Source: Miltoncostaea sp050249835
Lineage (GTDB): Bacteria > Actinomycetota > Thermoleophilia > Miltoncostaeales > Miltoncostaeaceae
Direction: 5' to 3'
Assembly (NCBI GenBank): GCA_050249835.1
Contig: JBFWPT010000023.1
Location: 1 to 59,301, forward strand
Length of the DNA stretch: 59,301 nt
Below the pieces are notes generated by a model. The model was not told the origin of the DNA. It was given only the letters and a program-made list of their open reading frames with translations, and ran no database searches. The translations under genes and the position numbers were made by a program. The first letter of the stretch is position 1. Every line of letters starts with the position of its first letter. This document shows, in pieces, positions 49,473-57,754 of this stretch.

Positions 49473-49810
49473 GCGACACGCTGACCCTCTCCGAGCAGGA
49501 GATCCTCGACCAGATCACCACCGAGGTCGCGGACAACCGCGTGTTCCTCTACTTGAAGGGCACGCCCGAGCAGCCGCGGTGCGGCTTCTCCAACCAGGTG
49601 GTCCAGATCCTCAACCACCTCGGCGTGGAGTACGGCGCCCGCGACATCCTCGCCGACCCGCGCATCCGCGTCGTGCTCTCCGGCTGGTCCGACTGGCCGA
49701 CGATCCCGCAGCTCTTCGTCGACGGCAAGCTCGTCGGCGGCTGCGACATCGTCACCGAGATGTTCCAGGAGGGCGAGCTGCAGAAGGTCCTGCCGGGCGC
49801 CACCGCCTAG
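49469..49810 (+). CDS. monothiol CGFS glutaredoxin (Grx4/GrxD type)
   Basis: A 113-residue monothiol glutaredoxin with the cluster-binding motif CGFS (GTPEQPRCGFSNQVVQILNH) and the glutathione-site elements WPTIPQLFVDGKLVGGCDI. It shuttles or stores 2Fe-2S clusters. Translational coupling to bolA supports a BolA-Grx complex. This may support the iron-sulfur enzymes in the window (MoaA, CoxS, the formate-dehydrogenase-like protein), which is inference. Confidence 0.95.
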   Translation: MSDTLTLSEQEILDQITTEVADNRVFLYLKGTPEQPRCGFSNQVVQILNHLGVEYGARDILADPRIRVVLSGWSDWPTIPQLFVDGKLVGGCDIVTEMFQEGELQKVLPGATA

Positions 49811-49838
49811 CCGGCCCGGCGCCGCCCGAGGCGCCAGC

Positions 49839-50855
49839 ATGCAGAACGCGGTCTTCGCCCCCGACGAGGGGCTCGCCGAGCTCCACGCGCACCTCGGCGG
49901 GGGCGTCGATGCCGCGACCATGTGGGAGCTGGCCCACGAGCAGGGCATCAAGCTCCCCTACCGGGACTACTGGGAGTTCGCCGGCGCCACCAACGTCGGC
50001 GCGGGCACGGACGGGCTGGACGGCCTCGACCGGATCTACCACCTCACCGAGCTGATCCAGAGCAGCCCGGAGGGGGTCTTCCGGGCCGTCCACGGGATGA
50101 TCTCGGGCGCCTACCGCTCCCAGCGCATCACGACCCACGAGGTCCGCTTCAACCCCGCCAAGCGCAACCGAGGCGGGGAGCGCGACCTGGACGCCATCGT
50201 CATGGCGGCCGTCCACGGCATCGACCGGGCCGGGCTGGAGTACCCGGTGCGCGCGGGGCTGATCCTGATGATGGACCGGGGTTTCCCGCCGGAGCTCAAC
50301 GCCGCCGTGGTGGAGCGGGCGATCCGCTTCCGCGACCGGGGCGTCGTCGCCATCGACATCGGCGGACCGCGCCCCGGCGGCGCGCCCGCGCCCTACCCCT
50401 ACCGCGACCTGGCGCCGCTCGTCGCCCGCGCCCGCGAGGCCGGCCTCGGCGTCACCCTCCACGCCGGCGAGGAGGGGGTCAACGCCCACGACCCCGCCCC
50501 CTTCGTGGAGGAGATGCGACAGGTGCTCGCCCTCGGGGTCGACCGGATCGGGCACGGGATCATCGCCGCCATGGACCCCCGCCTGCAGGAGGAGGTGCTG
50601 GAGGCCGGGGTGGTCCTGGAGATCTGCCCCACCTCCAACGTCCGCACGCGGGCCGTGCGCGACGAGGAGCAGATGGCGGAGATCGTCTTCGCGCTCGACT
50701 CGGCCGGCGTGCCGATCGTCATCGCCACCGACGGCCCCGAGATGATCGGCACCCGCCTCCGCGCCGAGCACGCCATGCTCGTGCGGCGCGGGGCCCTCAC
50801 CGCCGAGGCCGCCCGCCGCGCCAACGAGCGGGGGCACGAGGTGAGCTTCATCTGA
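49839..50855 (+). CDS. adenosine-deaminase-family hydrolase with altered substrate site
   Basis: A 338-residue amidohydrolase of the ADA family. Zinc ligands and catalytic residues are visible: HxH in ELHAHLGGGVD, His-Ala-Gly-Glu in TLHAGEE (catalytic Glu), His in DRIGHGI, and Asp in IATDGPEM. Two substrate-contact residues differ. HLDG is HLGG and TDDP is TDGP, so both Asp residues that hold adenosine in ADA are Gly. Deaminase chemistry is likely, but adenosine may not be the substrate. GAGG eight bases before ATG; 28 bp after the glutaredoxin gene. Confidence 0.88.
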   Translation: MQNAVFAPDEGLAELHAHLGGGVDAATMWELAHEQGIKLPYRDYWEFAGATNVGAGTDGLDGLDRIYHLTELIQSSPEGVFRAVHGMISGAYRSQRITTHEVRFNPAKRNRGGERDLDAIVMAAVHGIDRAGLEYPVRAGLILMMDRGFPPELNAAVVERAIRFRDRGVVAIDIGGPRPGGAPAPYPYRDLAPLVARAREAGLGVTLHAGEEGVNAHDPAPFVEEMRQVLALGVDRIGHGIIAAMDPRLQEEVLEAGVVLEICPTSNVRTRAVRDEEQMAEIVFALDSAGVPIVIATDGPEMIGTRLRAEHAMLVRRGALTAEAARRANERGHEVSFI

Positions 50856-50859
50856 TGAT

Positions 50860-50899
50860 GCGACAAGCGGGCTCGCGCGGCGGCTTCGCCGCTTGTCGC
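50860..50899. terminator. hairpin between convergent deaminase and phosphatase genes
   Basis: GCGACAAGCGG (50860-50870) and CCGCTTGTCGC (50889-50899) form a perfect 11-bp inverted repeat with an 18-nt loop that has its own GC stem. It lies directly after the deaminase stop and before the end of the convergent phosphatase gene, so it could stop transcription from both sides. Confidence 0.65.
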
Positions 50900-50921
50900 G
50901 CGGTCTCGCCCGCATCCGGCA

Positions 50922-52553
50922 TCACCGGCTGACCGCCGGGGATGGATGCCGGGCCGCACGTGGGGGGTCGGCGGAGGCCCACGGGATCGCGACTGGGCGC
51001 TCGACGGCGATGACGGCGACGTCGTCGCGCAGCGACTGGTCCTCGTGGCGGCGGGCGGCCTCGATGACCCGCTCCACGCGCATCTCCAGAGCCGAGCGCC
51101 GCTCGGCGCCGAGGACGGCGCACGCGCGCTCCACCCCGAAGGTGTCGGCGCCGCGCCGCGCCTCGATGAGGCCGTCCGTGTAGAGCAGCAGGGTGCCGCC
51201 CGGCGGCAGCGAGGTGTGGCTCACCGGCCACTCCGCCTCGTCGAACACGCCGAGCAGCGGCCCGGCGCGGGGCGGCTCCACCGGGTTGCAGCCGGCCGCG
51301 GTCAGCAGGAACGGCGGCGGGTGGCCCGCCGGCGCGAACGAGACCGAGCCGCCAGGGTCGATGAGCATGTAGAGGATCGAGGCGAACAGGCCCTGGGCGC
51401 GCTGGTCGGGGTCGGCCATCTGCTCGTTGAGGGCGCTCAGCACGGCGGCGGGGTTGGGGTTGACGGCCACGAGCGTCCGCCAGCCGAACCGGAGCCCGGC
51501 GGCGCGCGCCGCGGCGGGGGCGCCGTGCCCGGCCATGTCGCCGACCATCACGGCCAGGCGCCCGTCGGGCAGCGCCATCGCGTCGTAGAAGTCCCCGCCG
51601 ACGAGCAGCGCGCGCTCGGCCGGCCGGTACCGGGCGGCGACGCGCAGGCCGCGGACGGACGGCAGGCGCTCGGGCAGCAGCCCGGTCTGCACCGTCTCCC
51701 ACAGCTCCCGCTCGGTCTTCTGGGTCGCCTCGCGGCGGGCCGCGGCCGCGACGGCGTCGCGCTCCTGGCGCACCTCCCCCTGCATGAGGTTGAACCCGTC
51801 GATCAGCTCGGCCAGCTCGCGCACCGCGTCGCGGCTCTTGGGCACGGGGTCCGACAGGGAGCCCCGGGTGACGCGCCGGACACCGGCGGAGAGCAGGTCG
51901 ACGGGGCCGCCGACGCGCCGCCAGAGCTGGCGGCTCGTGACCGCGACCATGATGAGTGTGAGCAGCGCCGCGATCACGATGGACGCGAACGTGAGCTGGC
52001 GACGCCGGTCGCTGTCGGCGAGGGCGGCGAGCCGGACGTCGTCGATCTCCTCCACCAGGCGCGCGTGCTCGGCGCGGAAGGCGTTGAAGCGCGCCTCGCT
52101 CAGGCCGGCGTTGATCCGGTCCTGCGCCTCGGACACCTGGCCGCGGCGGCGCAGGCGGATGAGCTCCACCGCCTCCTCGAACCAGAGCTGCGCGGTGCGG
52201 TCCACCGCCTCCGCCGACGCCTCGAGCTGGGGCTCCCCCTCCAGCGCCACCCGCAGGTCGGTCAGCTCACCCGGGTAGCGGGCGCGCGCCGCCCGGTAGT
52301 CCGTGAGGTCCTCGCCGCGGGCCAGGAGGATGTACGCCCGGTTGGCGCTCTGCGCGCTCAGCAGGTCGATGAGCAGCTGGTTCGCCGCGCTCTGGCGCGT
52401 CAGCGCCCGCTCGGCCCCGTCGCGGTAGTCCCGCGCCGTCGTGATCATCCCGAGCAGGGCGACGGCGATGAGCACCGCGAGCACGACGGCGAGGCCGGCC
52501 ACCAGGCCGGCCAGCACCCCGCGCAGGGATCCGGGCCCGCGCGCGCGCCTCAC
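50922..52553 (-). CDS. CHASE3-HAMP-PP2C (SpoIIE-type) sensor phosphatase
   Basis: A 543-residue membrane sensor. TM1 is at about 13-37 (LAGLVAGLAVVLAVLIAVAL), an extracellular CHASE3-like domain at about 38-180, TM2 at about 188-208 (FASIVIAALLTLIMVAV) and then HAMP. The C-terminal PPM phosphatase has metal motifs VGGDFYDA, GDMAGHG, LLLYTDGLIEAR and RDDVAVIAVE. Such enzymes usually dephosphorylate anti-sigma-factor antagonists; none is encoded nearby. GTG start with TACGGT (complement of 52560-52565) six bases upstream: leaderless. Confidence 0.93.
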   Translation of the reverse strand: MRRARGPGSLRGVLAGLVAGLAVVLAVLIAVALLGMITTARDYRDGAERALTRQSAANQLLIDLLSAQSANRAYILLARGEDLTDYRAARARYPGELTDLRVALEGEPQLEASAEAVDRTAQLWFEEAVELIRLRRRGQVSEAQDRINAGLSEARFNAFRAEHARLVEEIDDVRLAALADSDRRRQLTFASIVIAALLTLIMVAVTSRQLWRRVGGPVDLLSAGVRRVTRGSLSDPVPKSRDAVRELAELIDGFNLMQGEVRQERDAVAAAARREATQKTERELWETVQTGLLPERLPSVRGLRVAARYRPAERALLVGGDFYDAMALPDGRLAVMVGDMAGHGAPAAARAAGLRFGWRTLVAVNPNPAAVLSALNEQMADPDQRAQGLFASILYMLIDPGGSVSFAPAGHPPPFLLTAAGCNPVEPPRAGPLLGVFDEAEWPVSHTSLPPGGTLLLYTDGLIEARRGADTFGVERACAVLGAERRSALEMRVERVIEAARRHEDQSLRDDVAVIAVERPVAIPWASADPPRAARHPSPAVSR

Positions 52554-52599
52554 CCGGTCACCGTACCCGTGCCCCGCCTCGCTGCGCCGGGCCCCGGGA

Positions 52600-53091
52600 T
52601 CAGTCCGGAGGCCCCTCCGCCACGAGCTTCCGGATCTCGTCGAAGCTCTCGGGGCGCCCGATCACCACGAGGGTGTCGTCGGCGCGCAGCACCTCGTCCG
52701 GGTGCGGGGTGGCGAGCGAGCCCGCCTCGCGGAGGATCGCGACGATCGTCGAGCCGGTGGTCGAGCGGATGCGGCAGGTGGCGACGGTGAGGCCCACGAT
52801 GGGGCTGTCGGGCGGGAGCTCGATCCACTCCATCACCAGGTCCTTGAGGGCGACCTCGAGGTCCTTGACGAGCTGCGGCCGGTACACGACGCCCCCGATG
52901 ATGGCGCCGAGCTGCCGGGCCTCCTCGTCGTTGAGGGTGATGACGTGGGGCTCCTCGTCCTCGTCGTGGTAGTGGTAGATCTCGCGCATCCCGTCCAGGT
53001 GGACGACGGCGGACACCTTCTCGCCACGGCCCGTGCGCAGGGCGAACTTGGTTCCGACCCCGGGGAGCCGGGTCTCGCGTACCTCGAGCAT
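52600..53091 (-). CDS. KhtT-like regulatory subunit of a cation/proton antiporter
   Basis: A 163-residue cytoplasmic protein with an N-terminal KhtT-like domain (MLEVRETRLPGVGTKFALRT) and a C-terminal TrkA-C (RCK_C) domain (PIVGLTVATCRIRSTTGSTI, VLRADDTLVVIGRPESFDEI). These domains bind nucleotides or ions and gate partner antiporters. AGGAGA seven bases before the ATG overlaps the stop of the antiporter gene, only 4 bp upstream, so the pair is one operon. Confidence 0.9.
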   Translation of the reverse strand: MLEVRETRLPGVGTKFALRTGRGEKVSAVVHLDGMREIYHYHDEDEEPHVITLNDEEARQLGAIIGGVVYRPQLVKDLEVALKDLVMEWIELPPDSPIVGLTVATCRIRSTTGSTIVAILREAGSLATPHPDEVLRADDTLVVIGRPESFDEIRKLVAEGPPD

Positions 53092-53095
53092 CGGG

Positions 53096-54268
53096 CTATC
53101 TCCTCGACTCTCTGCGTGCGCCGCGGGCCGGGAACGCCAGCCGTCCGATACGACGCGACTCCCTCATGAATACCACCCCGACGACGGCGGTGACCAGGAC
53201 GAAGAGGCCGGCGAAGGGCTCGACGATCTCCCGGAACTCCCCGTCGAGGGCCGCGCCCGTGGCCGCCAGGCCGGCGAGGATGATGGTGAACTCGCCGCGG
53301 GCGATCAGGGCCGATCCGACGTTGACGCTCTGGCGCTTGGTGAAGCCGGTCATACGCCCGGCAACGTATCCCGCGACGATCTTCCCGACCACGCCGATGG
53401 GCACGGCGAGCACCAGCCACGGCCAGGCGGCCCCCGCCTCGCCCAGGTCGACCTCCAGCCCGAACGCGAAGAAGAAGATCGCGGCGGCGAAGTCGCGGAG
53501 CCCCAGGAGCTGCTGCTCGATCTGGTCCCGGATCTCGGAGCCGGACAGCAGGATGCCGGCGAGCAGGGCCCCGACGGCCTCCGACAGGCCGGCGGCCTCG
53601 CCCAGCGCGCCGCCCCCGATCGCGATCGCCAGGGCCCCCAGCAGGAGCTGCTCGCGGTCGAGGCGCGGGCCGATGCGGTCGAAGAAGTGGTGCGCCCAGC
53701 GCCCGATGAGCAGCAGCGCCACCACGAAGCCGAGGGCCAGGCCGGCCGTTCCCGCGACCTGGGCCGCGCCCACGGACTCGCCGCTGGCGAGGGCGGCCAT
53801 GACGCCCAGGAACAGCGCGACCGCCAGGTCCTCGAACACCAGCACCCCGAGCACCAGGTCCGTCTCGTCGTCGCCCAGGCGCCGCAGGTCGAAGAGGGCG
53901 CGCGTGACGATGCCGCTGCTCGAGATGTAGATCAGGCCCGCCAGGAGGAAGGCCTCCGGGCCGGGGCCGAGCAGGGCGACGCCCACGATGATGCCGAGCC
54001 CGGCGTTGATGACCAGGTCGACGACGCCCCCCACCATCACCATCCGGCGCGCCGCGGTCAGCCGCCCGAGCGAGAACTCCAGGCCCAGGAAGAACAGCAG
54101 CAGCACGATCCCCAGCCGGGCGAGCAGCTCGGTCCCCTCGGAGGGCTCCACCAGCGTGGGGAAGCCCGGCGACGGCCCCAGCAGGATCCCCGCCACGATG
54201 AAGATGGGGATCGCCGAGAGCTCGAGCCGCCCGGCGAGGACGCTCGCGAGGGCGAGCGTCACGAGCAC
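53096..54268 (-). CDS. CPA2-family cation:proton antiporter (KhtU-like)
   Basis: Integral membrane antiporter of about 390 residues with 11-12 hydrophobic helices. CPA2 features: GIVLLLFFLGLEFSLGRLTA, VLVFEDLAVALFLGVMAALA (the paired-charge helix with ED) and SALIARGEFTIILAGLAA. With the adjacent KhtT-like subunit it probably exports K+ in exchange for H+. The first GTG in frame (54268) starts inside what looks like TM1. In-frame upstream codons (LLELSDLALVLVTLALAS) continue the helix, so the true start may be a CTG about nine codons earlier. Confidence 0.9.
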   Translation of the reverse strand: MLVTLALASVLAGRLELSAIPIFIVAGILLGPSPGFPTLVEPSEGTELLARLGIVLLLFFLGLEFSLGRLTAARRMVMVGGVVDLVINAGLGIIVGVALLGPGPEAFLLAGLIYISSSGIVTRALFDLRRLGDDETDLVLGVLVFEDLAVALFLGVMAALASGESVGAAQVAGTAGLALGFVVALLLIGRWAHHFFDRIGPRLDREQLLLGALAIAIGGGALGEAAGLSEAVGALLAGILLSGSEIRDQIEQQLLGLRDFAAAIFFFAFGLEVDLGEAGAAWPWLVLAVPIGVVGKIVAGYVAGRMTGFTKRQSVNVGSALIARGEFTIILAGLAATGAALDGEFREIVEPFAGLFVLVTAVVGVVFMRESRRIGRLAFPARGARRESRR

Positions 54269-54340
54269 GAGGGCGAGATCGCTGAGTTCGAGCAGAGAGC
54301 GCCTTGGGGGAGCGGTTCGACGGCCCGGGAGGGCGCCAGC

Positions 54341-55456
54341 CTACCGGGCGGGCCGCACCTCGCCGCCGACGATCTCCGAGATGTGCCGCACGCCCTCGCG
54401 GTCCATGCGCTCCAGCAGGCCCGCGGCGATCGCCCGCGCGGTGCCCGGCCCGCCGTAGACGAAGCCCGTGTAGACCTGAACGAGCGACGCCCCGGCGGCC
54501 ATCTTCTCCCAGGCGTCGTCCGCGGTGAACACGCCGCCGACGCCGACCACGACGAGCCGCCCCTGCGCCCGCAGCGCGACCCGCCGCACCACGGCCGTGG
54601 CCCGCGCGCGCAGCGGGGCGCCCGACAGCCCGCCCTCCCGGGCCGCGAGCTCCGGCGGAGAGGCCAGCCCCTCGCGCGAAAGGGTCGTGTTGGTGACGAT
54701 GACCCCCGCCAGGCCGCGCTCCAGGGCGAGGTCGGCGGCGGCGTCCACCTGCGCGTCGTCGAGGTCCGGGGCGAGCTTCACGAGCACGGGCGGCCGGGCG
54801 CCGGCGCGGCCGGCGGTCATCCGCTCGGCCACCTCGTCGAGGGCGTCGAGGATCGCCCCGAGCGGCCCGGTCGCCTGCAGCTCGCGCAGCCCGGGCGTGT
54901 TGGGGGACGAGACGTTGACGACGACGTAGTCCGCGAACGGCCACAGCAGGCCGAGCGACCGCGCGTAGTCGGCGGGGGCCTCGTCGGCGGGGGTGACCCT
55001 GGACTTGCCGAGGTTGATCCCGAGCGGCGCCCGGCCCAGCAGGCCGCGACGCCGCCAGCGCGCCAGGGTCTCCGCCGCCTCGTCGGCGCCGCCGTTGTTG
55101 AAGCCGAGCCGGTTGATGAGCGCGGAGTCGGCGGGCAGGCGGTGGATCCGCGGCTTCGGGTTGCCCGGCTGGGCGAGCGCCGTGATGGTGCCCACCTCTG
55201 CGAAGCCGAACCCGAGCGCCGGCCAGGCGGGGACCGCCCGCGCGCGCTTGTCGAACCCGGCGGCCAGCCCGACCGGGTTGGGGAAGCGGATCCCGATGAG
55301 CTCCTGGGTCAGCCGGCCGTCGCCGTCCGGCGGCCGGCGCAGGCGACCGAGCACCGGCGACGCCAGCCGCAGGCCGCCGATCGCCAGCTCGTGGGCCCGC
55401 TCCGGATCGAGCCGGAACAGCAGCGGGCGGGCGATGCGGGCGTACGGTCCGGGCAC
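54341..55456 (-). CDS. pyrD: dihydroorotate dehydrogenase (quinone), class 2
   Basis: Fourth step of pyrimidine synthesis, oxidising dihydroorotate with FMN and passing electrons to quinone. 371 residues. The N-terminal amphipathic extension (ARPLLFRLDPERAHELAIGG) marks the membrane-bound class 2 type. FMN/substrate motifs: GLAAGFDKRARAVPAWPALG, NRLGFNNGG, VNVSSPNTPGLRELQ (catalytic Ser), VLVKLAPDLDD and GVGGVFTADDAWEKMAAGAS. GTG start 55456 with TAGGGT (complement of 55465-55470) eight bases upstream, a leaderless pattern. This discounts the long upstream in-frame extension. Confidence 0.95.
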   Translation of the reverse strand: MPGPYARIARPLLFRLDPERAHELAIGGLRLASPVLGRLRRPPDGDGRLTQELIGIRFPNPVGLAAGFDKRARAVPAWPALGFGFAEVGTITALAQPGNPKPRIHRLPADSALINRLGFNNGGADEAAETLARWRRRGLLGRAPLGINLGKSRVTPADEAPADYARSLGLLWPFADYVVVNVSSPNTPGLRELQATGPLGAILDALDEVAERMTAGRAGARPPVLVKLAPDLDDAQVDAAADLALERGLAGVIVTNTTLSREGLASPPELAAREGGLSGAPLRARATAVVRRVALRAQGRLVVVGVGGVFTADDAWEKMAAGASLVQVYTGFVYGGPGTARAIAAGLLERMDREGVRHISEIVGGEVRPAR

Positions 55457-55540
55457 GGCCCGGGACCCTATCGGTGCACCTGCCGACGACCGCCGCTCGC
55501 AACGGTTGGCACGAAGTGGACCGCTCACTCCGCTTTGTTC

Positions 55541-55575
55541 TATTGTGGCGAACCGGAGTGCCCACTCCGGTTCGC
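55541..55575 (+). promoter_or_regulatory. 28-bp perfect palindrome operator before MFS exporter
   Basis: GCGAACCGGAGTG (55548-55560), CC, CACTCCGGTTCGC (55563-55575) is a perfect inverted repeat with 13-bp arms. A likely -10 box TATTGT (55541-55546) sits immediately upstream, so the palindrome covers the transcription start. A related half-site CACTCCG lies at 55526-55532. The TetR gene downstream of the exporter (57092-57754) is the best candidate to bind it. Confidence 0.7.
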
Positions 55576-55601
55576 TGACACGACCGCGCAGGAGCCGCCA
55601 C

Positions 55602-57074
55602 GTGACCACCGCCGAATCATCCGCACCCGGGGCCGACCGCCGCTGGCTGGTGCTGGTGATCGTCTGCATCGCCCAGTTCATGGTGGTGCTGGACGGCACC
55701 GTCGTGAACGTCGCGCTGCCGGCGATCCAGGAGGACCTCGACTTCTCCGCCTCGTCCCTGCAGTGGGTCGTGAACGCCTACACGCTGGCGTTCGGCGGGT
55801 TCCTGCTGCTCGGGGGCCGCGCCGCCGACTTCATCGGCCGCCGGCGCCTGTTCATCGCCGGCGTCGTGGTCTTCACGGCCGCGTCGCTGCTCAACGCGAT
55901 CGCCCCGTCGAGCGAGTTCCTGATCGCCGCGCGCGCCCTGCAGGGCCTCGGCGCGGCCATGGTGTCGCCCGCCGCGCTGTCGATCGTGACCACCACCTTC
56001 AAGGACGCCGGCGAGCGCGCGAAGGCGCTGTCGGTGTGGGCCGCGATCGCCGTCGGCGGCGCCGCGGTCGGCCTGCTGGCCGGCGGCCTGCTCACCGAGT
56101 ACCTCGCCTGGGAGTGGATCTTCCTCATCAACCTGCCGATCGGCGTCGTCGCGATCCTGCTGGGCCTGAAGTACGTGGCCGAGTCGCGGGTGCCGACCCA
56201 GAGCGTGGACATCGCCGGCGCGATCAGCGTGACCGCCGGTCTGACGCTCCTGGTCTACGGCATCGTCCGCTCGCACGACTACGGCTGGGGGTCGGTCGAG
56301 ACCCTCGGCCTCATCGGCGCCGCGGTCGCCCTGCTCGCCCTGTTCGTCGTCATCGAGATGCGGTCGAAGGCCCCGCTCGTGCGGCTCGGCATCTTCAAGG
56401 TGCGCTCCCTGACGGGCGCGAACCTGGCGATGCTCGCCGCGATGGGCGGCATGTTCGCCGTCTTCTACTTCGCCTCGATCTACGTCCAGCAGACCCTCGG
56501 GTTCACCCCGGTGCAGGCGGGCCTCGCCTTCCTGCCCCTGACCGCCGGCATCATCATCTTCTCGGTGGTGGCGGAGCGGTCGATCGCGAGGATCGGCGTG
56601 CGCACCGTCGGCATGATCGGGATGGCGGTCGCCGCCGTCGGCCTGCTGCTGCTGTCGCGAGCGGGGGTCGATGGCACCTACGTCTCCGACCTGCTGCCGG
56701 GCCTGCTCGTGATGTCCGCCGGCCTCGGGCTGACGTTCGTGCCGCTCACGCTGATCGCGACGGCCAACGTCGCCGACGCCGACGCGGGCCTCGCCTCGGG
56801 CGTGTTCAACTCGTCCCAGCAGATCGGCGGCGCCCTCGGCCTGGCGATCCTGTCCACGGTCGCCGCGTCGCAGACGGAGAGCGCCCTGGAGTCGGTCTCC
56901 GGCACCCCGACGCCGGCCGACCAGGCCTCCGCGCTCGTGGACGGCTTCCAGGCCGCGTTCGCCGGCGGCGCCGCCCTGATGGTGCTCGGCGTCGTGATCC
57001 TCGCGACCTACGTGCGCCGCAAGGACGTCGCCGAGGTCATCCCGTCGGAGGCCCCCGTGCACGCCGGCCTCTGA
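55602..57074 (+). CDS. MFS drug exporter, DHA2 (EmrB/QacA) family
   Basis: A 490-residue, 14-helix proton-driven exporter. The GTG start has AGGAG nine bases upstream. DHA2 signatures: FMVVLDGTVVNVALPAIQED in TM1, the motif A loop GGRAADFIGRRRLFIAGVVV, and motif C-like GGAAVGLLAGGLLTEY. The C-terminal half ends in SGVFNSSQQIGGALGLAILS. The substrate is unknown. It is preceded by a strong palindrome and followed after 17 bp by a TetR gene in the same direction, the classic drug-inducible arrangement. Confidence 0.94.
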   Translation: MTTAESSAPGADRRWLVLVIVCIAQFMVVLDGTVVNVALPAIQEDLDFSASSLQWVVNAYTLAFGGFLLLGGRAADFIGRRRLFIAGVVVFTAASLLNAIAPSSEFLIAARALQGLGAAMVSPAALSIVTTTFKDAGERAKALSVWAAIAVGGAAVGLLAGGLLTEYLAWEWIFLINLPIGVVAILLGLKYVAESRVPTQSVDIAGAISVTAGLTLLVYGIVRSHDYGWGSVETLGLIGAAVALLALFVVIEMRSKAPLVRLGIFKVRSLTGANLAMLAAMGGMFAVFYFASIYVQQTLGFTPVQAGLAFLPLTAGIIIFSVVAERSIARIGVRTVGMIGMAVAAVGLLLLSRAGVDGTYVSDLLPGLLVMSAGLGLTFVPLTLIATANVADADAGLASGVFNSSQQIGGALGLAILSTVAASQTESALESVSGTPTPADQASALVDGFQAAFAGGAALMVLGVVILATYVRRKDVAEVIPSEAPVHAGL

Positions 57075-57091
57075 CCGGGAAGACTCCCGGC

Positions 57092-57754
57092 ATGACGAGC
57101 ACACCCCTGCGCTCCGACGCCCGCCGCAACCGCGAGAGGATCGTGGCGGCGGCGTCGGAGCTGTTCGCCGAGCACGGGGCCGACCTGTGCGTCGTCGACA
57201 TCGCCCGGCTGGCGGGCGTCGGCCACGCGACCATCTTCCGGCGCTTCCCCACCAAGGACGATCTGGTGCTCGCGATGTTCGAGCAGCGGATGACCGAGGT
57301 GGCGGAGGCGGTGGAGGAGATCGCCGCGACGGTCGAGGACCCCTGGGAGGCGCTCGCGACGGCGATGGCCGCGATCGCAGACCGGCAGGCCTGCGACCGG
57401 GGCATGTCCCAGCTCGCCACGCGGGCCGTCATCGGCTCGCCGGAGCTGCGGGCGGCGCGCGAGCGCGTGACGGCGCCCTTCGCCGGCATGCTGGAGCGCG
57501 CGCAGCGGGCGGGCGTGGTGCGCGACGACCTGCGCCCCGAGGACGTCCTCTTCCTCATCACGGCCGCGGGCCAGTCGCAGCCGTGCACGGTCGACATCCC
57601 CGGCCTGTGGCGGCGGTACCTCGCCGTGATCCTGGACGGGATGCGCCCGGGCGCGGCGACACCCCTGCCGGTGCCGGCCCCCTCCTACGCGGAGGTCGAG
57701 GCCGCGCTCGAGGCCGCCGCCGCGGCCGAGGCGCGCCGCTCCTCGTCGAGCTGA
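57092..57754 (+). CDS. TetR-family regulator of the adjacent exporter
   Basis: A 220-residue TetR protein with helix-turn-helix VVDIARLAGVGHATIFRRFP (TKDDLVLAMFE). The C-terminal ligand domain has RAVIGSPELRAARERVTAPF. It probably represses the upstream exporter through the 28-bp palindrome and is co-transcribed with it, giving autoregulation. The Ala/Glu-rich tail overlaps the 3' end of the convergent MarR gene by 70 bp. Confidence 0.92.
   Translation: MTSTPLRSDARRNRERIVAAASELFAEHGADLCVVDIARLAGVGHATIFRRFPTKDDLVLAMFEQRMTEVAEAVEEIAATVEDPWEALATAMAAIADRQACDRGMSQLATRAVIGSPELRAARERVTAPFAGMLERAQRAGVVRDDLRPEDVLFLITAAGQSQPCTVDIPGLWRRYLAVILDGMRPGAATPLPVPAPSYAEVEAALEAAAAAEARRSSSS

Noticed and set aside
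54993..55601. N-terminal extension of the MFS exporter frame
   Set aside because: It is antisense to pyrD; GTG 55602 has AGGAG and begins a normal TM1 region.
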